Assembly (NCBI GenBank): GCA_031772625.1
Contig: CM062804.1
Span: 1,022,797,208-1,022,861,207 of the forward strand
From: Pinus tabuliformis
Lineage: Eukaryota; Streptophyta; Pinopsida; Pinales; Pinaceae
Direction: 5' to 3'
Length of the DNA stretch: 64,000 nt
Part shown: piece by piece, positions 22,494-32,991 of the stretch
Numbering within the stretch: position 1 is the first letter of the stretch
Layout: every line of letters begins with the position of its first letter
Notes under the pieces: model-generated
Database searches by the model: none
Told to the model about the DNA's origin: nothing
The model's input: the letters and a program-made list of their open reading frames with translations, nothing else
Made by a program: the position numbers and the translations under genes

Positions 22494-23077
22494 CAGGCAT
22501 TGGGCCAGAAGGAGGGGAGGTTGGAAGCTATACATTTCTAAGGGTAAATGCTGCAGGAATTAGGACTCCCATTTAGAATCTTGTGAGGAGAGATTGCCAT
22601 CTTTGCTTGTTCTATTTGGAAGTGGGTGAGCTTTGTCAAAGTAAAGGAGAACTCTTGATGGACCCTAGGAGGGACTTGCACAACACCAAGGCTCAGGTTG
22701 TATTTGTTCCTTTTGTTACCTATTAATGCAAATGAGTCCATTCTTCTCAATAACTTGTTATTTATGAGTTGTTTCATGTACTCCTTGGTCTATGTGTTAA
22801 ATATGTTTTATTCTATGAGATTATCAAGTGCTATTTAATCGTTTGATTGTTAGTGTATGCAGGTTTCAAAGTGAAGGAGGAGCTCATCCGGATTAGAGGA
22901 GCTGGACTGCTACAACAGCGTTGGATTACAGGTAGGATCTAAACACTTGATTTCCCATATAGTAAATGCATGTTTAGAGAAGGATTGCTCTTATTTGTCT
23001 TGTTTGTCACTAGAGAGTCTTAGGTTTCTAGGGAGGTTGGTTGTGTCCGCACAATCGACTCTTTCTGCCTGACAAAT

Positions 23078-23095
23078 TGGCGACCATACTGGGGA
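23078..23095 (+). other. Primer-binding site of the Tat-like element
   Basis: TGGCGACCATACTGGGGA starts three bases after the 5' LTR. It opens with the TGG required to pair with a tRNA CCA end. From memory it is closest to the tRNA-Arg-type site of Ogre/Tat elements (TGGCGACTC..CTGGGGA), with mismatches in the middle. The tRNA assignment is unverified. Confidence 0.75.
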
Positions 23096-23241
23096 CTCCA
23101 TTGATGTGAAAGTCTTTTCCTTTGTATGAACTTTGCTCTGAGAAAATTGGTTTATTTTTCTGGTTTTTGGCTCTATGACTTTGTCTGTGGGTGGGTTAGC
23201 TTAGGGTTAGATTCATTTTGGTTTTTCTTAAATTTTCCAGT

Positions 23242-23276
23242 AGGACGCACCCTCTGAGTGTTGCACAGTGCGTCCT
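23242..23276 (+). repeat. Inverted repeat AGGACGCAC ... GTGCGTCCT in the leader
   Basis: Two perfect 9-bp arms (23242-23250 and 23268-23276) with a 17-base loop, about 170 bp after the 5' LTR. The arm contains the GGACGCA core that recurs elsewhere in this element. It could form an RNA hairpin in the genomic transcript. Confidence 0.75.
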
Positions 23277-25156
23277 TGGGCGCACTATCGCCGTGTGCAC
23301 AGAGCGGGCCTGCACCTGTTCTAACGAGTCGCTTGCGTCCCCTGCTAAAATTTGAGAAAAATCCATTTTTTGCATTTTTTCTCTTAGATTTTGCTTTTTC
23401 TCAGTTTTTACTACCTAGATTCATTAGTCTCTTGTCAAAGATCTTCACCTGAACTTGTTTCGATAGCATTGAGTGTTTTAGTGGATTTCATAGAAGTTTA
23501 AGCCCTAGGGTTTGATTTTTGAGTAGGTATTGTAGTGACTTTGGCGGTAGAAGTTGTCAAGCCTTAGATCTCTCTGGTTTTGTCAGCATTCTTAGAAGTC
23601 AGACCTGTCATAAATTCTACCTGTGAGAGCAACTTACCATTGAGTTGTCTCTTTGGGCAAATTTCGAAGTGCTTGTTGATTGAGTCTTGAATTCCATTTT
23701 ACAAAAAGAACAAAAAGATTTGAGTTTTGTTTTGACTAGTCTTTTGATTCTGCATTAGCTGGTCCTTGATTTGATTTTGGTCAAGTAAAACAACCTAGAA
23801 TCATCTTTGTGAGCTTTTGCCTTATTAGGTTTGCTTAGAGTAATTTCCCTTTTGATTTGCTTGTGAGTCAAGTTTTCATAGATTTTATAACTTTTGAGAT
23901 TGATTTTCGTTAAGATAGGTTTATATGCTTTATTAAAAAGAGAAAATACAAAAACATCTCCTTTGAAAAGTTTTGTTTCAAGTAGCTTTGAAAAGTTTTG
24001 AAAGAAAAAGAGTTTTTCGTGCACGTAAGGAGTGGTCATGTTTGTATGCTTGAAAAGATAAAGAGAATTGTTTCTTTGATTGTCTTTACTAAGAAAGTTG
24101 TTTTCTATAAAATTTGCATCTCTCAACTCTCTTAGTTAAGAATTTCATTGAAAAAGGAAAGTAGCGTAAATCATCTGAGGTCCATCTTTGTAGTGGTTTG
24201 AGTCGAGTCTACACACCATTGGTTTCACTTCTGCTACCTTTTGTCTTTAAGAAAAACCATAAAATTAACGCTTAAAGTAAAATCGACATAGTAACTTTTA
24301 TTTACTAGGGCTCTGAAACACCAATTTAGATCAGGCTAGTGTCTTGGAGTAGGTGAGTAATTAACTCTCCAAGACAACAAAACCAAACAAGTAGCTTATC
24401 TTGTGATAGAATAAATCCAATTGTCTCATTTATACTCTGGGAAAGCTCCTCTTAAAGGATAAGCACGAGCTCATGTCTGAACTAGTGAGGGGATCAATCC
24501 CCCCTCGTTGGGAACAACGCCAGACACGCACGTATTACAAATGGTAAACCTCAGATTAACCATTGTCGAGGAGCCAGGGGTCACTTTTCGGTAAACCTTG
24601 GATTATTGTGAAGGAGCCAGCAAGGGGATTGAGCTTGATACTCTGCCCTTGCGTGCTGTCGGAGTTTAGACTGTTCCCCCAGGTGCATTTGTTGCTGTTG
24701 GTAACCTTAGTGACCATTATCTTTAGGATTCTACCGAGGTGACGGTGGAGGGAAGATCCCACTGTACCTGGAGCAGACGTCGGCTAGACTCACTTGGATT
24801 TTCTGGGGGGTTCACTTCACTCGAGACGGTTAAAGTGGAGGAACTTGGTCCAGTCTATTCATTAAGCAGGTTGTCGGGGTAACTGTTCCACCCGCCACTT
24901 CTGTACTGAATCCAGCGATGTTGGGCTTCATCACCAACTAGCGCTTTCGGTCTGGAAGGCTACTGTTTGTGCTTGGTTTGACGCCCTAGATTCTTTAGGC
25001 GTGTGATTCAAATTTGTTTGGTTCTTTAGAGACTTTAGGTGGTTTGATTTGAAATTTTATTTTGTTTTCGTGTGTAGTAGTTAAAAGTTTTTAGCTGTGG
25101 CGGAATTACCGAGACAGTCCCGTAGACTTCGAGGCGAGTCTCCTGAAGTTGTTTCT

Positions 25157-28100
25157 ATGGCTGAATTGTTGAGAAGATCCCGTAGACTTAGGGGATCACC
25201 TCCTCGAGACGACCCGGGTAATCTAGAAGGTTTAAAGGTCCTTGTAACTCCTCCTAGTGGCAGTAGAGTAGGTTCACCTGAAGAAGGAGAATCTTCCTTG
25301 GTAGTCCATTCAGATTACCAAGGCTTAGAGACAGGTTATAATCCCGAAGCTGTTACAGTTTCTGAGCTTGTTGGTAGTTTTTCGTCTGCTAGTGATACAG
25401 GCGAAGAACCTGAAATATCTGAACCTGTTACTCCAACTTCTAGTGTTCCAGATTCACAGAGAATAGAAATAATTATCACCGAAAATCTTCCTACTGGTTT
25501 GATTGCTATCGAAGAACTTGCTCCAGAGGAAGAAATAGGTGTCTCTAACCTTGAAGATCAACTTACTATTGATCTAAGGGAGCGTGAATCTATCTTTTAC
25601 AGTCCTCCTAGAAGTACTACTTGGTACCTTTCGTTAACCAATTTGTTAGACAACTCAGGGGTAGGTTTTTCTACACCTCGTACTCCTTTTCCACCTGGAG
25701 GTATTTATACTCCTGTAAATATGTCTGGTCAGTCGTCTGTGTTTACTCAAAGTCCTGAATCTTTCTTACACGGCGGTCCTTCTGTTCCCACCGGGTATCA
25801 ATCACTTTCTGGTACCTTTGCGGGGGCATCTCCTCAACCCGTTGATCATGGGTTATTAACTGGAAACAGTGGTAATATACCATTGGGTGTAGGAGACATT
25901 TACATGATGTCAGGTTCAGTTCCCGTTTCCCAACCTCAAGGTGGCCAATTACCGCCTGGGGGGCAGCCTCAGTTAACGCCTGGGGGGCAACCTCAAGGTC
26001 AGTATGTGCCTATGGTACAATACATACCTCAAGGTCAACCCCAGCCTCAATATGTACCCCAGGGTCAACCTCAGTATCAATATCAACCTCAAGGATGGCA
26101 ACCTCAAGGATGGCAACCCCAAGGGTATCAACCCCAAGGGTATCAACCTCAAGGGTACCAACCTCAAGGTCAAGGTCAACCCCAGTATCCGTATTTACCT
26201 CAAGGTTATCAACCTCAAGGTCAATACTCAAGTCAAGGTTATCAACCGCCTCAAGGTCAGTCATATGTTCCAAGTATGGGAACTGCACCTTACAATTATC
26301 AATCCTATCCTCAATCCGGTTATGGATCTCAGTATCCTCAACCTGTTACGGGTCAATACCCCGGAATGTTAGTGTGGGATCCATCACAGGGTCAACAGGT
26401 GTTGCAGCCAAGTATACAGTTGGTACCTCAAGCTGGACAACCCGTAGTTTCTGGTCCACCCCAGCAACCGCAACCTGTCCAGTCAAATGTTCAAACTTCT
26501 GTAACTTCGGTAGTTACTCAGCCGCCAATTGCACCTAGTACTCCATCTCAAACGGCTGCTGCAACTACCGCCACATCTACCATACTTACTTCTGGAGTAT
26601 CGAAGGCTCCGGTTTCTACTGTCTCTGTAACCACTCCTCAGACATCTTTACCGTTGTCTGGATCTACGATTCAAACCACGGTCCAGATGCCTGCAGGTCA
26701 GCCTGGTATAAGTACGGTTGTCACTACTCAACCTCAATTTGTTCAACCACCGTACCAGGGACAGTACCAACCTGGGCAAGCTGTCCAACAACCGGTTTAC
26801 CAGTATCAACCGTATCCTGGGTACACTTATCAACAACCTCAACAACCCCAGTACGGTCCGGTTAATCCTGGTTTTCCAGGAGGATATAATATCCCAAATG
26901 CGACTCCTGTTCCTAGTTATCCTGGATATCCTCCTCCTGGGACTGGTCTTGTGACCCAGAGTTTTAGAGATCCTAACCGGCAGTTACCGTTTATCGCAAC
27001 TTTGGATTTACCAGACTTGACGCGCCTAACGAACGATCCAATTCAATATCTTCAGTTCTGGCCGCCAATGCCAAATAAGTTGCCCAGTGATATACCCAAG
27101 TTCGAAGGTAAGTCTGGAGAGGATCCGTCCAATCACGTGATGACTTACCACCTCTGGTGTGCTTCAAATTCTATCTCGGATGATTCGATCCGCTTACGTC
27201 TTTTCCAGCGTACACTCATTGGTCTCGCGGCCAAGTGGTACATTGAGTTACCACGGGCCTCTTTTTACAATTTTAGCCAGTTAGCTACCTCGTTCTTAAC
27301 TCACTTTCAGTTGCCGGTCAGATACGATAACGGCACGGAGTTATTAACTTCACTAAAACAATCAACGTCCACGTATATTTCTGATCACATTCATGAGTGG
27401 AGACGTCGAAGAAGGCTAGTGAAAGTTTTTATCCCGGACCAAATCTTAGCTGAATGGTTTGTTAAATCATTATTACCGAAGATTACTGAAGATGTAGCTA
27501 AGGCCGGAGTAGTTACTGAGGAGCAAGTCATTGCTCAGGCGCAATACCTTGACTTAGTTTACACTCAGTCGGGTACGTTACACGAGAAGATTCTGGATCT
27601 TCCAAAGTCGAATCAAATCGCTGCTGCTCCTTCGGGATCTCATGCCGCTGATGGTATGATTGGTATCGTGAATACAAAGAGCAAGAAGAAGTCTTCCAAG
27701 GCTTCAACTACTCCTATTATCACTTTGCCTGATTCCCCGACAGGAGAGTCTTCTCCTGAACTTACCGCCGATATTCACGCTGTAGAGTCATCTACGGCCA
27801 AATCAAAAAACGGTGGAAAGAAGAAAGGAAAGAAGAAGGCTAAAGCAGACAAGGCTCCGAAGGAGAAAACAGAAAAGTCGGAAACCAATGACGAAAAGCG
27901 CAAACCTCGATATCCTTGTCTTATTTGTGAAGAGGATCATTTTACGAGAGATTGCCCTCATCGGGCCGAGGTTGTGAAAATAGTCAAAGGTTCTCCCACT
28001 CCTGCTGTGTTAAAAAATCCATTTCCGGAGCAGGAGAATAAGATGATAGGTTCTTCCTCGAATGCCAGTGAAGAACCCATTTTGATGATGTCTCATGTGA

Positions 28101-31100
28101 GGATTGCGACTCGATCGCAAGATTATGGTAGTAAGAATCCTGTTGATGGTAAGGAAGCAGAATCTTCTCACTCTAATCCATCAACCTCAGCTCCTGGTTC
28201 CGATCCACTACAGATCGAAAAACCTAACCCGGACTTAGTAATCAAACCGCCCGCCAAGGGTGTACTTCGAAGGTCTGCTTTCAATCCACATGCGAGAGCA
28301 GCCCAGAATTACAACATTGTTGAGGACTTAGCTGTTTCACCCTCAGCAATGTCGGCGTTAGAAGTGCTGCAATCATGCCCAGCACAACGAAAATTACTTT
28401 TGTCGGCTATCGGAGCTGTTGATGTTCAGGACCCGAATCTAATAATCTTCGATCTAGAAAATAGTACACCACGTCTCCCCCATCAAATGGCTTTCCAAAT
28501 CCCAGTGATAGTCAAAAACAGGCCTATTCATCGGACTGTGATTGATGAGGGAGCTTCTACGTGTATTATGTCGATTCAATGTTGGAGATCTCTTGGTTCT
28601 CCTTCGTTGAACCAATCCCCCACCATCCTTAAGGCCTTTGATGGCCGTGGGTTCCGTCCGTTTGGTATTCTACAGGAATTGCCTATAGGGGTAGAAGGTA
28701 AAACCGTTAGTCTGGATGTGGAAGTGGTTGATGCCCCTCTAGACTACAACCTTCTTTTGGGTCGAAGTTGGTCATATGCTATGACAGCGGTCGTTTCATC
28801 GGTCTTCAGAGTAATTAAGTTTCCACATAACGGTAAGATCGTGACTATTGATCAGCTGACATACTTTTCATCCGACCCAGCCTCTTCAGAGAGTATCCAG
28901 CATGTCGGTAAGACGACAATCCCTTATAGGGACGTTGGCGTAGGTTTAGTTAAAGATTCCGGTTTACTGGGAACTTTTCCTCTCCCTCCACTCAGCGTAG
29001 ATCCTTCATTTGCATCAATTCATATGATTACATCAGAAAACATTATTTATGATGATCCTTGGATTGTCCCATCTGAATCTGAGATAGACTCATTCGGTGA
29101 TGCTATGCCTTTGAGTCCATATGAAATTGCTTATGAAGCTGTCATGTCTTTTACCGACTCGCGTTCAACCGAAATCGACCAAATGAATGTGGTCAGTGAA
29201 GAATCACTTTTCACCTCAACCTTAGAACGGATAGCGTTTCCCGAAGTCGTGTCATCTGACGAACAACTTCGCGAAATCCTAAGTGTAGACGATCTACCAT
29301 GGGAAGATCTCCATCACAGATCTTCGTTTTTACCTAAGGATGATGCATTTGAAAATGATTTTTCATCTATCTTTACCGCTGAATATGTCAAAGACGCTCA
29401 GGATCCAACGAAACATTCTGATTCAGAGTTGAATTTAGGGAATATTTCTCGTACTATTCCCATTGATATTTCAGTGAAGCCCGGAATTGAGGAGAACATT
29501 CATATAGGTGCCGCATGTACAGAAGATGAAATCCAAACTTACAAGGCCCTATTCCAAGAATTCCGCGATGTGTTTGCCTGGTCTTACGAGGAAATGCCGG
29601 GAATCGATCCTGCCATTGTTGTTCATGAAATAAAAACCTACCCGGATGCTAAACCCGTTCGGCAACGGTTGCGTCAGATTCACCCTCGAAAAGCGGCTGC
29701 GATTAAAGCAGAAGTCGAAAAGCTGTTGAAAGCAGGTTTCATTTATCCGATCCCGTTAACGGATTGGGTATCGAATATTGTTCCGGTCAACAAGAAACAA
29801 GGAACAATAAGAATCTGTATCGACTATAGGGATATAAATCGAGCTTGTCCAAAAGACAACTATCCTACGCCTTATATCGATCAAATTATTGATGATTGTG
29901 CCGGAAGTGAAATGTTTTCCTTTATGGATGGTTTTTCGGGCTATAATCAAATCAATATTCTACCTGCCGACCAACCAAAAACGGCATTCATTTGTCCATG
30001 GGGGACATTTGCTTATTGCAAATTACCTTTTGGGCTTAAGAATGCCGGGGCCACTTTTCAACGGGCGATGTCTTACGCATTTCATGACATCAAGCACATT
30101 GTGCAACCGTACCTCGATGATTTGCCTGCTCATTCTTTACATCGAGCTGATCACCTTGTCCACTTACGAGCAATCTTTATGAGGTGTAGGCATTATCGAA
30201 TTCGGTTGAATCCCCACAAGTGTGTTTTCTGTATAGAAACAGGTCGATTGCTGGGATTTGTTGTTTCAAAAGCCGGCATTCGCGTCGATCCCTCAAAGGT
30301 CGAAGCTATCATCAAATTGCCTCCTCCTTCGAGTTTGCGCCAACTCCAAAGTTTGCAAGGGAAAGCGAACTTTTTACGCCGATTCATCCCAAACTACGCC
30401 GAGGTCACTAAAGGTTTTACACGGTTGTTGAAACAGAACGCTCAATTCTTTTGGGACGAGATTGCCCAACAATCTTTTGATGCACTTAAACACGCGTTGA
30501 CCCATGCACCGTTGTTGCATCCTCCCAACTACAACCAGGACTACTTCTTATACCTCGCAGCTTCGCATTCCACCATTGGAATGGTGTTAGTTCAAGAAGA
30601 TGAATTCGGAGCGGAACATGTGATATATTATCTTAGTAGGACCTTAAATCCCACTGAGCTAAAATATTCGCATGTGGAGAAATTGGCCCTGGCAGCCGTT
30701 CAAGCTGTCCAGCGTTTTCGTCACTACATTCTTCTCCGTAAAACTACAGTTATTTCGGATTGCAACCCTATGATTTACATTTTGACAAAACAACTGCTAG
30801 GGGGCAAGTACTCTAAATGGATCGTTATCCTGCAAGAGTTCGACTTGGAGTTCGAGAAGTCCAAGTCTAAGAAATCCTTAGTTTTTGCGGAATTGATGTG
30901 TGATTTCCCGCGTGCTGACACAGAGACTGTGGCAGAGGAGTCCATTGCGGACGAATCTTTGTTTCTTATCAGTACTTTAGATCCGTGGTACGGGGATATA
31001 ATCATCTATCTCCAAACCCAAACCTTTCGGCCTGAAGCTTCAAAGGCGGAACGTCGAAAAATTCGGTTTCAATCCCAGCAATACAAAATTATTGGAGATA

Positions 31101-32230
31101 CACTTTATCGCCGGGGGGCAGACTTAGTTTTTCGACGTTGTTTAACTCACGAAGAGGCTGAGAGGGTTTTGAATGATTGTCACTCTGGAGCATGTGGCGG
31201 TCATATGTCTGGGTATGCCACAGCTCAGAAGGTGTTGCGCGCTGGCTATTTCTGGCCGTCTATGTTTAAAGATTGTATCATTGCAGTCCGGAAGTGCCAC
31301 AACTGTCAAGTGTTTGATCGCAAGATGCGCGCACCACCTGCTCCTCTCCACCCTATAATTGCCGTTGGTCCATTCGCCAAATGGGGTATCGACTTTATTA
31401 CTTGTAACCCTCACTCGGCCGGGGGGCATGCGTATATCATCCTCGCGGTTGATTATTTTACTAAATGGGCCGAGGCGATGCCTACATTCGACGCAAGCGG
31501 CAAAACAGCTGCAGTTTTCGTATTCAATCATATTATAACTAGGTTTGGTGTCCCACAAGCAATCATTACTGACCATGGGAGCCATTTTCGAAACATCATG
31601 ATGACTGAGCTTACAAGCCAGCTTGGTTTGCGCCACGATAGCTCTACTCCTTATTATCCGCAAGCCAACGGTTTGGTTGAGTCTATCAACAAAGTTCTGG
31701 TTATCATGATCCGACGAACCATTGGTATTCATCGGTCGAATTGGCACAACATGTTATTTTCAGCGCTATGGGCATACCGAACCTCAGTGAAAACTTCAAC
31801 AGGGTTCACTCCTTTCCAGCTAGTTTATGGCTTGGAAGCTGTGTTACCCATTGAATGCGAAATCCCATCACTTCAAATGGCTGTCGAATTACTTCCAGCT
31901 ACTTCCGAAGAGGAGAAACGTTTATTGTACTTAGCTAAATTAGATGAGACTCGACGTGACGCTGCATTGGCAATCGAGACTCACGCGAAGCGAATGAAAG
32001 CTCAGTATGATAGAAATGTGACCCCTCGAAGTTTTTCGGAGGGAGACCTAGTGCTATTATATGATCAAGCTAACGATAAGCTAGGTGCTGGAAAATTCGT
32101 TCCTATGTGGCATGGACCCTACATTGTAAAGCGAAAGCTAGCAAAAGGGGCTTATGAGCTGGTAGATTTTGATGGGGACTCTTTGGGTAAACCCAGAAAT
32201 GGACTTTACCTAAAGAGGTATTATGCTTAA
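25157..32230 (+). CDS. Gag-Pol polyprotein of the Tat-like element, single open frame (2357 aa)
   Basis: The frame is open from 25097, but the first ATG is at 25157. Residues 1-600 are low complexity (P, Q, S, T, Y-rich), with a dense run of PQG repeats near residues 275-385. A retrotransposon Gag domain follows at about 610-820 ('FEGKSGEDPSNHV', 'AAKWYIELP'), then a basic stretch and a zinc-knuckle-like CLICEEDHFTRDC near 920. Protease is near 1110-1230 (VIDEGAST and LLLGRSW). Reverse transcriptase is near 1480-1715 (FSFMDGFSGYNQI; catalytic PYLDD near 1651-1655). RNase H is near 1760-1930 and integrase at about 2000-2350 (zinc-binding H-H-C-C, catalytic core from 'WGIDFITC', 'NGLVESINK'). 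It should be processed into capsid, protease, polymerase and integrase for copy-out transposition. There are no breaks. Having gag and pol in one frame differs from elements that need a frameshift or intron. Confidence 0.95.
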   Translation: MAELLRRSRRLRGSPPRDDPGNLEGLKVLVTPPSGSRVGSPEEGESSLVVHSDYQGLETGYNPEAVTVSELVGSFSSASDTGEEPEISEPVTPTSSVPDSQRIEIIITENLPTGLIAIEELAPEEEIGVSNLEDQLTIDLRERESIFYSPPRSTTWYLSLTNLLDNSGVGFSTPRTPFPPGGIYTPVNMSGQSSVFTQSPESFLHGGPSVPTGYQSLSGTFAGASPQPVDHGLLTGNSGNIPLGVGDIYMMSGSVPVSQPQGGQLPPGGQPQLTPGGQPQGQYVPMVQYIPQGQPQPQYVPQGQPQYQYQPQGWQPQGWQPQGYQPQGYQPQGYQPQGQGQPQYPYLPQGYQPQGQYSSQGYQPPQGQSYVPSMGTAPYNYQSYPQSGYGSQYPQPVTGQYPGMLVWDPSQGQQVLQPSIQLVPQAGQPVVSGPPQQPQPVQSNVQTSVTSVVTQPPIAPSTPSQTAAATTATSTILTSGVSKAPVSTVSVTTPQTSLPLSGSTIQTTVQMPAGQPGISTVVTTQPQFVQPPYQGQYQPGQAVQQPVYQYQPYPGYTYQQPQQPQYGPVNPGFPGGYNIPNATPVPSYPGYPPPGTGLVTQSFRDPNRQLPFIATLDLPDLTRLTNDPIQYLQFWPPMPNKLPSDIPKFEGKSGEDPSNHVMTYHLWCASNSISDDSIRLRLFQRTLIGLAAKWYIELPRASFYNFSQLATSFLTHFQLPVRYDNGTELLTSLKQSTSTYISDHIHEWRRRRRLVKVFIPDQILAEWFVKSLLPKITEDVAKAGVVTEEQVIAQAQYLDLVYTQSGTLHEKILDLPKSNQIAAAPSGSHAADGMIGIVNTKSKKKSSKASTTPIITLPDSPTGESSPELTADIHAVESSTAKSKNGGKKKGKKKAKADKAPKEKTEKSETNDEKRKPRYPCLICEEDHFTRDCPHRAEVVKIVKGSPTPAVLKNPFPEQENKMIGSSSNASEEPILMMSHVRIATRSQDYGSKNPVDGKEAESSHSNPSTSAPGSDPLQIEKPNPDLVIKPPAKGVLRRSAFNPHARAAQNYNIVEDLAVSPSAMSALEVLQSCPAQRKLLLSAIGAVDVQDPNLIIFDLENSTPRLPHQMAFQIPVIVKNRPIHRTVIDEGASTCIMSIQCWRSLGSPSLNQSPTILKAFDGRGFRPFGILQELPIGVEGKTVSLDVEVVDAPLDYNLLLGRSWSYAMTAVVSSVFRVIKFPHNGKIVTIDQLTYFSSDPASSESIQHVGKTTIPYRDVGVGLVKDSGLLGTFPLPPLSVDPSFASIHMITSENIIYDDPWIVPSESEIDSFGDAMPLSPYEIAYEAVMSFTDSRSTEIDQMNVVSEESLFTSTLERIAFPEVVSSDEQLREILSVDDLPWEDLHHRSSFLPKDDAFENDFSSIFTAEYVKDAQDPTKHSDSELNLGNISRTIPIDISVKPGIEENIHIGAACTEDEIQTYKALFQEFRDVFAWSYEEMPGIDPAIVVHEIKTYPDAKPVRQRLRQIHPRKAAAIKAEVEKLLKAGFIYPIPLTDWVSNIVPVNKKQGTIRICIDYRDINRACPKDNYPTPYIDQIIDDCAGSEMFSFMDGFSGYNQINILPADQPKTAFICPWGTFAYCKLPFGLKNAGATFQRAMSYAFHDIKHIVQPYLDDLPAHSLHRADHLVHLRAIFMRCRHYRIRLNPHKCVFCIETGRLLGFVVSKAGIRVDPSKVEAIIKLPPPSSLRQLQSLQGKANFLRRFIPNYAEVTKGFTRLLKQNAQFFWDEIAQQSFDALKHALTHAPLLHPPNYNQDYFLYLAASHSTIGMVLVQEDEFGAEHVIYYLSRTLNPTELKYSHVEKLALAAVQAVQRFRHYILLRKTTVISDCNPMIYILTKQLLGGKYSKWIVILQEFDLEFEKSKSKKSLVFAELMCDFPRADTETVAEESIADESLFLISTLDPWYGDIIIYLQTQTFRPEASKAERRKIRFQSQQYKIIGDTLYRRGADLVFRRCLTHEEAERVLNDCHSGACGGHMSGYATAQKVLRAGYFWPSMFKDCIIAVRKCHNCQVFDRKMRAPPAPLHPIIAVGPFAKWGIDFITCNPHSAGGHAYIILAVDYFTKWAEAMPTFDASGKTAAVFVFNHIITRFGVPQAIITDHGSHFRNIMMTELTSQLGLRHDSSTPYYPQANGLVESINKVLVIMIRRTIGIHRSNWHNMLFSALWAYRTSVKTSTGFTPFQLVYGLEAVLPIECEIPSLQMAVELLPATSEEEKRLLYLAKLDETRRDAALAIETHAKRMKAQYDRNVTPRSFSEGDLVLLYDQANDKLGAGKFVPMWHGPYIVKRKLAKGAYELVDFDGDSLGKPRNGLYLKRYYA
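25925..26265 (+). repeat. PQG codon repeat inside gag
   Basis: Short coding repeats of 9-15 bp encode PQGQ, PQGW and PQGY steps (for example PQGWQPQGWQPQGYQPQGYQ near 26090-26150). The DNA units vary at third codon positions (CCT/CCC, CAA/CAG), so the protein pattern appears to be kept. Such Q/Y/G/P-rich stretches are disordered and can drive condensation. That role is inference here. Confidence 0.8.
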
Positions 32231-32371
32231 ATGGTGGGTATGGAGAATTTTTAGTTAGGTTAGGTTTTCTTTCTAGCTAGTATGTTTGTTAGTTAGTCAG
32301 TGTGCTTAGCTTAGAGAGTGTGTTTTTCGTCGTTATTCTGGCTTATCTTGGTTTTACTCTTGATATTGCAG

Positions 32372-32791
32372 ATGTCGACGCCTCTCCAAACATACATTGG
32401 ATTTGCTGATGGTGCTTGTCGTAGTACACGGAATATCTCTTCCGCAGCTTGGGTTATCTATTCACCCTCTGACGAGTTAGTTTCTATGCATGGGGTAAGC
32501 CTCGGTCAAACAACGAACAACATTGCAGAATACAGTGCAGTGGTTGAATTATTATCCGAATCTATTTCATTTGGAATTCGACGTTTGATAGTGAGGTTAG
32601 ATTCTGAACTTGTTGTATTACAGCTTAATAGAGTTTATGCCATTAGAAATCCTGTGTTATTAAGGTTGTTTTTGAGAGTGCGTCTCTTGGAACGTGAATT
32701 TGATTACATTGAATATCAGCATATTCCAAGGTCTTTAAATACATTAGCAGATGCAATTGCTTCTCGAATGTTGGACAGACATTTACGATAA
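32372..32791 (+). CDS. Second RNase H (additional, Tat-type), separate frame after integrase (139 aa)
   Basis: The ATG at 32372 follows an acceptor-like 'ttttactcttgatattgcag', 141 bp after the gag-pol stop. The protein is one RNase H fold: FADGAC (first Asp, about residue 12), NNIAEYSAV (Glu, about 51), VRLDSEL (Asp, about 75) and NTLADAIAS (last Asp, about 123). This gives the D-E-D-D active site that cuts RNA in RNA/DNA hybrids. It is distinct from the RNase H inside Pol, which lies before integrase. A second RNase H is established in the Tat lineage. The length suits a complete single domain. Expression could be by splicing onto the acceptor-like site or by reinitiation; the sequence does not decide. 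The start could be earlier only by using a non-ATG codon. Confidence 0.85.
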   Translation: MSTPLQTYIGFADGACRSTRNISSAAWVIYSPSDELVSMHGVSLGQTTNNIAEYSAVVELLSESISFGIRRLIVRLDSELVVLQLNRVYAIRNPVLLRLFLRVRLLEREFDYIEYQHIPRSLNTLADAIASRMLDRHLR

Positions 32792-32991
32792 TCATGCAAG
32801 TAAATTTAAAAACATTTCATCACATATGTTAAACAAGATAAGCCGGTAATAGTGATATATATATAGATAGGAGTGTGTCAAAAAATATACATCGTCTTCG
32901 ATCATAGGTTGAAAAACACCTTATGATCGGCAAAAATGATAAAGTACAAAAAGTCAAAAATGTCACATGTGTCTACAAAGTGACTAGCCAA
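32792..32991. other. Spacer between two convergent genes of the element
   Basis: 200 bp of A+T-rich DNA between the stop of the second RNase H (plus) and the stop of the antisense gene (minus). It must hold 3' ends for both transcripts if they are separate. No AATAAA is seen. Confidence 0.5.

Larger units (their letters stand above)
22022..23074 (+). repeat. 5' LTR of the Tat-like element
   Basis: Begins TGTTACACC and ends CCTGACA. It contains a heat-shock-element-like array (22324-22346), three TATCCCAT motifs (22403, 22423, 22444) and a TATA box (22486-22493), in promoter order. GGGGACGCAGG and inverted relatives lie at 22170-22270. The 72-codon frame inside is a by-product conserved only because the two LTRs are near-identical. 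Confidence 0.95.
23075..25156 (+). other. Long leader of the Tat-like element
   Basis: About 2.1 kb between the primer site region and the first in-frame ATG of gag-pol. It has no plus-strand gene; minus-strand frames (for example 23755-24126) show no domain. It includes a perfect 9-bp inverted repeat AGGACGCAC/GTGCGTCCT (23242-23276) and a G+C-richer segment (24480-24960). Such a leader would normally carry packaging and splice signals; none is proven here. Confidence 0.6.

Noticed and set aside
22358-22576. 72-codon frame in the 5' LTR, repeated in the 3' LTR at 36774-36992
   Set aside because: Its conservation is explained by the two LTRs being near-identical; there is no domain, and it lies over the TATA box.
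25973-26538. Several frames of 60-150 codons on both strands in the PQG region
   Set aside because: They are shadows of the gag-pol low-complexity coding repeats.
31142-31747. 201-codon minus-strand frame inside integrase
   Set aside because: Antisense shadow of the well-supported integrase; no recognisable domain.
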